The notes under the pieces are model-generated. The model did no database searches and was not told where the DNA came from. It was given only the letters and a program-made list of their open reading frames with translations. Source: Isoetes taiwanensis (lineage: Eukaryota; Streptophyta; Lycopodiopsida; Isoetales; Isoetaceae). Taken from it: a stretch of 64,000 bases of DNA. The DNA is taken from NCBI GenBank assembly GCA_021234155.1, contig JAJEKV010000105.1, forward strand, positions 1,958,494 through 2,022,493, written 5' to 3'. Below are positions 55,452-64,000 of this stretch, one piece after another. The position numbers and the translations under genes were made by a program. Within the stretch, counting starts at the first letter, position 1. The number at the start of each line of letters is the position of its first letter.

Positions 55452-57041
55452 TGTGCGTTCCAAAGATAGTATCACGGTCCCGGGGCATTATCTTTCTTTG
55501 CCTCGTCCTGCACCGCCATCCCGATTGACGTGTACGCCGACGTGTAGCCAAGCAAGTAGCACCCTAGGGGGCAACTTACAAGTGTGTACACATTTAATTA
55601 TGTGCACATTTACCCATGTGTACACATTTATCCATGTGGACACTTTATGCCACTTAGTTAATAAAGGCAAGTGGGCCACACCATTTATCCCACATGCTCA
55701 AAGGGATAATGGGAAACCCTAGCCCTAACCCTTAGTCTATATAAGTATAGGAAACCTTAACTTTCTATTTTTGTCCACAGCCTTCTAGAACTCGTTTTTG
55801 CTTGATCCAAGAGCCCATCTAAGCCTCCCAAAGTGCAATGCGGCGCAGCCCTAGCTCGGCTTCCCTTTCTAGCTTCATCTTGAGTAGATCCAGAAAGCAT
55901 GGATGCAGGTTTAGCAGGGGGGAGGAGCAAGCCAAGGATCGGTATTTTTGTCAATTCAATAGTCTAATCCGCCTCCCAGACATAGAATAAGTAGGTTTAG
56001 CCTATTGAATTGCCCATAGCAGCCATCTAGATCTCTAGATACCAAACTATAACTAAAGAACCTAACTCTGTGATTTAGATTAAATCACTTTCTTTAGTTC
56101 TTCTATGATATGTATGTGATAATGATCTCTGTGGACTCATTGTATTGGGAAGGGGGGTAGAGGCCTTAAAAGCCTAGTAGTATGATGCTCCTAGCCAACC
56201 CTCTTTAATGCACTATTAAATTAGGCTGTGTACAAGATCCACACACAGTTGTGGGGTGAAGGGGGGCCAGGCCAACTTACAAGGAGGTTCATGTCTTGAC
56301 TCATGATCATGTCCCTCTGGTAGTAAAGCCTATCGGGGACTATTGTGCACTAGACCTAATGCTCAGCCACTGCGTGAGGGCTTTGCATGGGTTCGACACT
56401 CTTGGGGTGGTGGACACCTTCCATGGAGTTCAAGTCGAGTACGGGCAGTGGCCCTCTAGTCACCTTGAGTCAGCATGCCAATCTCTGGAGGGAGTGATCC
56501 CTACCTGCCCCATCGGGACTGGGGAGATGCAACCCAGGAATAGCCCCTTTGGCTATGCACCCGGAGGGCTACAGTCGGGTCCCAACACTTTTCAACCTAC
56601 TCTACAAAGTGTGCACAGGAGGGGCGGATGGAGTGGACTACCCTAAGCCATGCTCTTATGCCAGCCAAATCCATTTGCCATGAATTACATGCAATGACTT
56701 ACGGAGACCCAAGCCGTCGATGCGTCCCCGTTGAGTCCGGAGCCTTGGGTAGGATCTCCATATGTGATGTCTTTGATCTTTGTCTATGCAGATATGTGGA
56801 GGGCCATCCTTCGGGATGGTCATGTGATGTTGATGTTGTATACTGACATGTATGTTTACGCTTCCACAGTAGGTAGGCCCTGAAGGGAGACAGGGTAAAA
56901 TGACCCCTTCATTCTTCCCACTGGAACTCATCAAGGTTGCAGTGGCACGTGGAGGGCCCTGTATTAGCATGGAGCTGGTATGGGGGATGAACTCCTGTTT
57001 GTATACGGTGAGAGCACCGTATACGAGTAGGGGACGTCACA
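55452..57041 (+). repeat. giant Ty3 element 3' LTR
   Basis: Starts TGTGCGTTCC (one A lost from TGTGACGTTCC) and ends GGGACGTCACA. It matches 35566-37176 along its length. It is followed by TTCTC, compared with TTATC before the 5' LTR. Confidence 0.85.
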
Positions 57042-57746
57042 TTCTCCAGTTTTGATGATCTGGAGTTTGATAAGTAGAAGATATCGATGTATCTTCTATC
57101 AGAAGGATATTAAATTGCTTTTGACGAACTGGTTAAGATTTCAAGTGATTGATATTCTTTATTGTAAATAGAGATTTCTTATCTTTGCTAATAGTTTGAA
57201 TTGTGGAGTACGTAGCAATTCTAAATGATTTGAAGTTAGAATATGGCTTTGGAGATATAAAAGTTATGGATCATTAATGTGATCCATAAAAATAAATTTG
57301 GCGAGATTGCAGCCTCGTGAGATTGTTTACTTCAAACAGATTTATAAAAGACATATAATAGTGTTGATTGGTCTTTTTTTTGAAAAGTATCTCTTTCACC
57401 TTAGCTTTGGTGCATGCGGCTTTAGTGGGCGATGTCATGAGCATGAGACTTCACTAATCCCTCCCCTTCCCCCTCCCCCTCCCACCTATCTTTTCAATGA
57501 GAGCCTCCTTCATTTTTTTAGGCTGGTCATGACATTTCTCAAAGTTGTCCATTGGTGCCATTTCTATTCACAATTGCAGCAAAGGTGCTCTCTCATCAAT
57601 TCACTTGCTATACAAGATGCATCTTGCATGGACTTCACATGTATAATGTTACGAACCAAAGGTTAGCAAGTAATCAAAAGATCAAACATCTAGTAAACCA
57701 ACACTAAAACATTAAAGATTCTCAAAACTAGGCCTTTATCCGAATG
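57042..57746. other. AT-rich intergenic stretch
   Basis: No credible gene. A small dyad CTCCAG ... CTGGAG lies at about 57044-57065 and a CCTCCCC-type run at about 57460-57482. Confidence 0.5.
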
Positions 57747-57751
57747 CTCTC

Positions 57752-59339
57752 TGTGACGTTCCACATATTTATACGCCTCTTTAAGTATAAATACGTGACG
57801 CGTCACTATGAATAATTAATGGCACATTAATTATTCATAAGTTAAGGTTAGCTATGTTAGTAATTAATTATTAAAGTGGAAACCTAACCTTAAACCCTAA
57901 TTCGAATTTAGGGCTTAACCTAATATTAAAAAGGGCTAAAATACCAAATTAGTTAATATTAGCCAACCCAGAGCTGCCACCTGGCCCAAGTCGATTGGGC
58001 AAGAGAGAGTTGCTAACTTGGGACCCAAACTGGGGTTTTGTACCCCCATTTGCCCCAATTCGAATTGGGGAAGGTTGGTGGAGGAGGAGCTGTTGTTCCA
58101 CCTTGTTCCAGCCAGAAGGATGGAGAACCCGAACGATAATGGACCTAGCTTGATCCCGGTTAGTACGTAGATAGCTTGGATTCTTGGATAGTCATAGGAC
58201 TAACCCTTGTATGCTCAGAAGGTAGCTAGGATTAACCCTTGTATGAATAGATGTATATTGTTAATCTCTATTTTATGTTCTATTCGAAGCTATGGATGGA
58301 TGGATGTATAAGGATAGCTTTCTTTCTGTTCCTCCTGTGTTGTATGGGTAAAAGGGGTAGAGACCTAAGGCCATCTAGAAGTAGAGATGCTCCTAGATAG
58401 AACCCTTAAGACCCAGTAAATGCGGCATGTGCACAAGAGTCTACCTGGCTGTGGATGCTATGATGTGGTTCAGCACCAGACAACGAGTATGAAGGTGAAT
58501 CGGGGGTGGGGTCTTGCCTAGCGCGGCTACAGGACTCCTACAGTGTGCTAGGCTTATAGCCGGTCACCGTGTGCGGACCGGGTATGGGTCTGACACTCTC
58601 TGGGCGGAGGGCGTGAGTCATATGTGACCGCCCCGGGCTCCGAATCGGGTTGGTGAGCTGACCTTTAAATTTAGGAGAGTAAGTCGGGTACGAATGCGGG
58701 GGTCACTGAGGGGGCACGTGTTCTCTAGAACACCCAGGGATCCATCATACTTTCGGGGAGGAGGCACCTCTCGACTTGCCTCATCGGACCGGGGAGATGT
58801 AGCGGGAGTAGTCTCAAGGGTGATTCCTTGGATTGCGCCTCGAGGGCTACAAGCACGCCATAGCATGATTCACCTATATCACCCAAAGTGCCGCGGGGGG
58901 GATGGAGTGGGCAACCCTAGCCATTGTCTTATGCCAGCCAACGCCATGTTATATCTCCGTCTATTGTTATCTTGAGACCCTGACCGTCAGTCACCCCCAT
59001 GGAGTCTGAGCCTGGGGTAGAGCCCTTAGTTATGGTGTATTTCCTTTGTTATGTTGATATTCTTTTGTTAGTATATTGATGATGATGGGCCACCCTTCGT
59101 GGTGGTATTATTTATTAGTATTGTTGCTAGGTGCTAACATGTATGTACGCTTCCGCTATATAGGATTCCCATAGAAGGCGTGGGACAAATGACACCTCCG
59201 TGTCCTTCACCCGGACACTTGGCCATCACAAGTGGTCCGAGTCAGACGGAGGGCCTTCCGTGGTGATGGATTCGCCATGGGAGGGGAATTTCCCGTATTT
59301 ATACGATGGGAGCATCGCATGGATTCGGGGGGCATCACA
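57752..59339 (+). repeat. solo LTR of a related Ty3 family
   Basis: TGTGACGTTCC to GGCATCACA, 1,588 bp, flanked by perfect CTCTC duplications (57747-57751, 59340-59344). It is alignable by eye to the giant element's LTR at several blocks (GGGTAGAG.CCTAA, GATGCTCCTAG, TCTTATGCCAGCCAA, CATGTATGT..GCTTCCGC) but clearly diverged. It has the same leader layout: an ATG followed by a GT donor-like site (CCCGGTTAGTACG). No interior remains, so it formed by LTR-LTR recombination. Confidence 0.88.
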
Positions 59340-59344
59340 CTCTC

Positions 59345-60834
59345 CACCCAACCGGACCACTCAGCTAGCAATATCAGGCTGAAATATAAAGACAGTAAGG
59401 TATATCTAACAATCAGTTTTCTCTTGTAGCCTCTTTCTCGAGCTAGTATTCCTCAATATGATACACCAAGAGTAAGGTTCTAGGATAGTAATAGGATATT
59501 AAACAAGAACAGCAAAAGCTCTAGGAAAAAAATAATGGCTTTCTAGGAATCAGATTCAAGAGTGAATGAATAGAGCAGTCTTTCTTGACCCTCTATAACT
59601 CTTCTAGTCATAACTCTCTAAGTCGGACGAGTTATAGGAAGTGCCGCCCCAATTCAGAAACTAGACTCTGACACGGTTCCAGTGAAGTAAATATCGCCAA
59701 ATCGGAGCTCTGGTTGCAGAGATATGTCTAATTGAAGTTCGGTTCTTTAGAAGTCTGCGATTTAAAACGTCTTTGGCACGCCTTTTTGCCTTTGCCTTTT
59801 GTTCCCAACCATGATATATATTAACTCTATATGATTTTGCCAAATGCTTAATCATATTGGCCCTCCCAGAGCACATTATTAGATATTAACCTTAAACCAT
59901 ATCAATTCCTCCCCTTCTCGGGATTGATCATCCTCGATCAAGAAATTATATGGAAAATTAGCATAAGAAAATCCATGGCTACAACCTGCATAAAAAATAG
60001 TCAAGTCCAGCCCTTTCGGCTAAAATTTTCCAAGTTCAGCCCTTTAGGCTTAAAATTTTAAAAGTCCAGCCCTTTAGGTTAAAAGTTTCGAAGTCTAGCC
60101 CTTTAGGCTAAAACTTTTCCAAGTCCAGCCCTTTATGAAGAAATTTTCTAGAAAATCTTTATGCAATCACACTTATAACCTTGTATCCAAATCACCTTTG
60201 ATTCATCAACACAATGGTCACAATATAATTCAAGAGAAGACCTTCGATTATGCAAATTTCTTATGTCATTCAAACCTTTAACACGAAATCATAGAAGTTA
60301 CTGTTCATATGGGATTGACCTTCAACTGTAGCAACTTTGACTATTAATTTTCGATAGCCCAAGCTCATTCCGGATTCATTATGCAAATGTCCATTACAGA
60401 GTTCCCGATCCGATGCCTTCTACAGATACTTCTTGTGTTTTTATCTTGGGTCCGGCCGATTAGCCGGACCGATCTCTCTCCGTCTATTTCTGTTCAATTC
60501 TCATTTGACCGACAAGGTCTTAGCTATATTCATAACTATTTCCTTAATGGTTCAAAAACCATTGAAATAGAAATATGGAATAAATGGAAACTCCTTCAAT
60601 GGTAAACCAACCATATAGGTTAAATGTTTATACGAATGTTTCCATTTAACTTAGATAGGTTTATAAACCATATCTGTCTCCCCTTCAAATATGTATAGAC
60701 CAAGCATATTCAACCCCCTTATATGCACTGCTTCAGAATGATCTCAAACCAGTCTTGATCTATCCTTAGAAATGTGAACTCCTGTTGAAGAATTTTTAAC
60801 TGTATCTCAAATATTACCTGATCAATTTTCATCA
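59345..60834 (-). repeat. probable 3' LTR region of the second copia element
   Basis: On the minus strand a purine tract, GAAGGGGAGA (plus 60836-60845), precedes TGATGAAAATTG at about 60834, the expected LTR start. The far LTR edge cannot be set without a second LTR. It includes a 32-bp tandem repeat at 60003-60135. Confidence 0.45.
60003..60135 (+). repeat. 32-bp tandem repeat
   Basis: Five units of (A)AGTCCAGCCCTTTAGGCTAA followed by AATTTTCC, with small variations. Confidence 0.9.
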
Positions 60835-61562
60835 TTCTCCCCTTCAGGTAATATTTCTGAGTTGCAGCAGTTAACTAAACTTCTTAATTCCTCGAACCTT
60901 GTTACTGGCAGTGCTTTAGTTAGCATACCTGCGAACTGATCTTTTGTACTAATATATGTCAAATGAACTTGATTCTTTTCTACCATTTCTCTAAGAAAAT
61001 GAACTTCCATTTCTATATGCTTGGACCTTTCATGTAGAACAGGGTTTTTTGACATAGCTATGCAGCTAGTACTGTCACAGAACATCATAGTGGGATTTAG
61101 TTGACTAAAACCAAGTTCATCCATGAGTCTTCTCTCCCATACGATTTCTTTTACAGCCAATGAGGCAGAATTATATTCTGCCTCAACATTTGATAAAGCA
61201 ATACAATTTTGCTTCTTGCTTTTCCAGGCAACTGGGGCACCTCCTAACATAGTCATATATCCTGAGGTAGATCTCCTTTGATCAAGGTCTCCACCCCAAT
61301 CAGCATCACAGTATGCCTTCAATTTTAAGTCACATGTATTGTACATAATGCCAAAATGCAAAGTACCTTTTAGATACCTTAAAATTCTCTTGGCTGCCAT
61401 CCAGTGTGCCTTTCCTGGGTCATGATTATACCTGCTCAACAAATTGACTGCAAAGGATATGTCAGGCCTTATGCAATTAGCCACGTATGACAAACATCCA
61501 ATTAAGGATCTGTATGGCACTTCCTCCATTTGTTTCTTTTCTTCCTCTGTTTGAGGACTCAT
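60822..61562 (-). pseudogene. second copia element, RNase H and end of RT
   Basis: Open for 246 residues: PYRSLIGCLSYVANCIRPDI, KRILRYLKGTLHFGI, CDADWGGDLDQRRSTSGYM, the catalytic-type NVEAEYNSAS (Asn-Val where SS/SA is usual), CDSTSCIAMSKNPVLHERSK and MLTKAL. It is related to but distinct from the first copia element. The frame is intact here. Confidence 0.92.
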
Positions 61563-61569
61563 TTGCTTT

Positions 61570-62629
61570 GAGATTTTGTGGCTTTGCCAATAGGAGTGCT
61601 TGTTGATTGCACTCTTTCATTCCAAATCATCCACATTTCATATTATTTTGAATTTGAGTTTTGTCGGCTTAAAGTCGAACTTTGTCTGTCCCCTATCTCC
61701 TCAGAAACTTCAATGCCTAAAAATCTTTTCAACTCCCTAAATCGGACATTTGGAACTTGGTATTGAGAATCTCTTGCATTTGAGTAAAGTTTTCATCCCT
61801 TTTGCCACCATGATATTGTCATCCACATATAATGCTATAATGCACCATTCTTCTCCATTTTTGAATCTATATAGATTTCCATCATAATTCAATTTTTTCA
61901 AATCCTTGCTCTTGCGATATTTGTTCATGCATTTATACCATTCTCTTGAGACCGCCTCAAACCATACACGGCCCTTTTTTTATTTCCATACCTTCCCTTC
62001 TTCTGTCTCAAATCCAGGTGCTTGTTTTAGATAAACTTCTTCCTCTAATTTTGCATTTGAAAATGCAGTGCTGACATCCATGTGATGCACATCAAGATCA
62101 CACGAGTTAGTAATGGCAAGCAATATTCTTAGGCTGTTTATCTTCACCAAAGGAGAAAAAGTTTCATCAAAGTCTTTTCCCCCTTTTTTGTGTAAAACCT
62201 TGTGCTACCAACCTAGCTTTGAATTTTTCTGATTTTCCATCTATTCCAAGTTTTATCCTAAAGATCCATTTGTTTCCTATGATATTCTTGTCTTTTAGGT
62301 TAATCCACCACCTCATAAGTGCCTGTTCTCTGGAAAGCATCCATCTCTTCTTGCATAGCTTTAATCCATTGCCTTGCATGAATTCCATTTACTGCTTCAT
62401 CATAACTCTTTGGCAGGTCACAATTTTCCAGAATTAACACATCAAAAATATTTTCCACTTCAACATTTTGGTGCTGGAGTCTCCTACTTCTGCCAAACTC
62501 ATTTCTGCCATGCAAGTCAGCCAAACCTTGATTCTCATCATGTAATATTTGAGCTTCAGTGCTTCTGCTCCTCCTTTTTGCTTTTTCATTTTGTGGCTCT
62601 ATATTTTCCAATTCATTACCAGCAGACAT
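61570..62629 (-). pseudogene. second copia element, reverse transcriptase (broken)
   Basis: Pieces on the minus strand: SYDEAVNGIHARQWIKAMQE, EEMDAFQRTGTYEVVD (62300-62629), KNIIGNKWIFRIKLGIDGKS and ARLVAQGFTQKRGK (62167-62388), then the palm with catalytic YVDD (ALYVDDNIMVAKG, about 61809-61832). Several shifts separate them. Confidence 0.88.
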
Positions 62630-62745
62630 ATCTTTTTCAACTCTATTATTTATTATGTTTTGATCATTTGTCTCGGGTATATCTTCATCTTCTGAGTCAC
62701 TATCTAGCCTATTTGATTCAATATGATCTGTCTCATTGTCTGCTG

Positions 62746-63816
62746 TTACCTTTTCTTAAGGTCGACATCCCTTTGTTCATTGTCTCCCTGTTCTTTATCA
62801 TTAACCCTTGGAATTTTTTTGTAAAATTGATGTTCATCGAACACCACATCCCTGCTCACAATAATTTTCCTATGTACAGGGTCAAATAGTCTATAAGCCT
62901 TTGAACTTGAGTCATATCCTACTAAATAGGTGATGTATGCCCTGTCATCAAGCTTACTTCTTAATTGCTCTGGCACATGTGCAAAAGCCAAACAACCATA
63001 AGCTTTTAGATTTTCATAGTTAGGTAATTTACCTGACCATAACATATCTGGCACTGTTCCTTTTGTACTTGTGGATGGCAAAATATTTTGAATATATACT
63101 GCTGTTTCAAGAGCCTCATTCCAAGTGTAATTTGGCAATCCAGAATACTTCAACATTGACCTTACTGCATTGAGGAGAGTTCGATTTTTCCTTTCTGCTA
63201 CACCATTTTGTTGAGGAGAATATCTACATATCAATTGTCTTTTAATACCTCTTTTTGCACAAAACCACTTAAACTCGTGAGATAAATACTCACCCCCTCT
63301 ATCTGATCGAATGCACTTGACTCTTCTCCCTGTTTCAAGCTCTACTTCAGCAATGTAGAGTTTTAGTGCTTCAAAGGCCTGATCTTTTGTTTTTAAGCAG
63401 TAGGTTTTTGTCTTTCTGCTAAAGTCATCTATAAAGGTCATAAAATATTTATGACCAGCCATGCTTCTCACATTTATGGGACCACATAGTTCAGTGTGGA
63501 TTAAATCCAATACTCCCCTTGCTCTTTTGAATGATCTTTTAAATGGAAACCGTGTTTGCTTCCCTAATATGCAGCCTGCACATAGCATATTCCTGTCCTC
63601 CTGTCCATTTGCTGTTATAAGGCCCCTTTTGAGCAGTATGTTAATGTTATCCATGTTAGTGTGGCACATCCTATTATGCCATGTTTTTAATGATGGATAT
63701 TCAACCACATTTATACTTGGAATATGCTTACAATCGAGTCCAAAAAGGTTCCCAACCCTTTTTCCAATAAACTTTGATTTTATTTCCATGAAAGATCTTA
63801 CATTCCAGCTTTTCAA
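62746..63816 (-). pseudogene. second copia element, integrase
   Basis: Open for 356 residues. The zinc site is HNRMCHTNMDN ... CAGCILGK. In the core, the first catalytic position reads IHTELCGP (Glu where the first copia element has Asp, IHTDICGP); the second is IRSDRGGEY and the third NGVAERKNRT. The C-terminal block has RSKLDDRAY and SRDVVFDEHQFYKK. A shift follows at about 62755. Confidence 0.92.
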
Positions 63817-63819
63817 ATA

Positions 63820-64000
63820 ACACCTTGTATCCTAAATCCACTAATTGACAAACTGAAATCAAATTTCTAACAAGCCCTGGAACACACAATACATCTTTAA
63901 GTTCCACTGTCTTTCCTTCTAAATCAAAAATTTCTAATATGCCAGAATCTTCAATTTTTTTTAATCCTCCATCTCCCAGCTACACGTGACCAGCATCTTT
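63820..64000 (-). pseudogene. second copia element, end of protease (runs off window)
   Basis: The minus strand reads an acidic KKIEDSGILEIFDLEGK, ELKDVLCVPGL and RNLIS, the conserved end of copia protease before integrase. The catalytic DSGA lies beyond the window edge. Confidence 0.8.

Larger units (their letters stand above)
35566..57041 (+). mobile_element. giant Ty3 chromovirus carrying an H3-like ORF
   Basis: 5' LTR 35566-37176 and 3' LTR 55452-57041 (about 1.6 kb each, homologous throughout). A degenerate initiator-Met-type primer site (TGGTATCGTAGCA) follows the 5' LTR and a strong purine tract (AAGGTGGGGGGAGAA) precedes the 3' LTR. Flanks TTATC and TTCTC agree at four of five bases. 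Order: LTR, hairpins, H3-like ORF, hairpins, two unknown ORFs, 6 kb of repeats, gag, protease, RT, RNase H, an insertion, integrase, chromodomain, LTR. At about 21.5 kb it is far longer than ordinary chromoviruses. Some of the 41.2-47.6 kb block may be later insertions. Confidence 0.82.

Overview
The window reads as a repeat-dense nuclear segment of a land plant. Evidence: Ty1/copia and Ty3 chromodomain LTR retrotransposons with initiator-Met-tRNA-type primer sites, several LINEs, Helitron-type and Helitron2-like rolling-circle elements, a secreted glycine-rich protein gene, and captured fragments resembling plant LRR receptor kinase and alkaline/neutral invertase genes. The species cannot be determined; a large repeat-rich genome such as a fern's is only a guess. 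No complete single-copy host gene is certain. The best candidate is the glycine-rich gene at 21.4-21.9 kb (minus strand).

Layout. 1-10.2 kb: two related LINEs on the minus strand (A, a decayed fragment; B, near full length) separated by a candidate non-autonomous Helitron. 11.5-12.5 kb and 14.4-16.6 kb: two families of Helitron2-like elements, each as head-to-tail copies with terminal inverted repeats and a terminal hairpin. 18.9-20.2 kb: 5' part of a third LINE. 21.4-22.4 kb: glycine-rich gene and CT-rich flank. 24.6-25.9 kb: a decayed Helitron2-like piece, an L1-type RT fragment and a repeat called X here. 26,899-32,879: a complete Ty1/copia element (448-bp LTRs, ATTAG target duplication) inserted in a second copy of X and itself interrupted by a Helitron2-like element. 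32.3-37.2 kb: a 2,422-bp tandem duplication carrying the copia 3' LTR, X and a 1.6-kb Ty3 LTR. 35,566-57,041: a giant (about 21.5 kb) Ty3 chromovirus. 57.75-59.34 kb: a solo LTR of a related family with a perfect CTCTC duplication. 60.8-64 kb: a second copia element on the minus strand, running off the window.

The most unusual content is in the giant Ty3 element. Between its 5' LTR and gag it carries a reading frame (37,821-39,095) whose C-terminal 94 residues form an H3-type histone fold joined to a long charged N-terminal region in place of the histone tail. Two pairs of a repeated hairpin bracket this frame, and two further unidentified frames follow. The same element ends its integrase with a chromodomain, so it would encode both a nucleosome-like component and a chromatin-reading module.

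A second unusual signal is a roughly 75-base stem-loop module. It occurs at the 3' ends of LINEs A and B and inside both Helitron2-like families. Its outer stem differs in sequence between families but stays paired, and a small inner hairpin swaps one stable tetraloop for another.

Many frames are broken. Several stops fit C-to-T decay of CAG/CAA or TGG codons. Differences between repeat copies also cluster in C/G-rich spots, so some indels may be consensus errors rather than real mutations.
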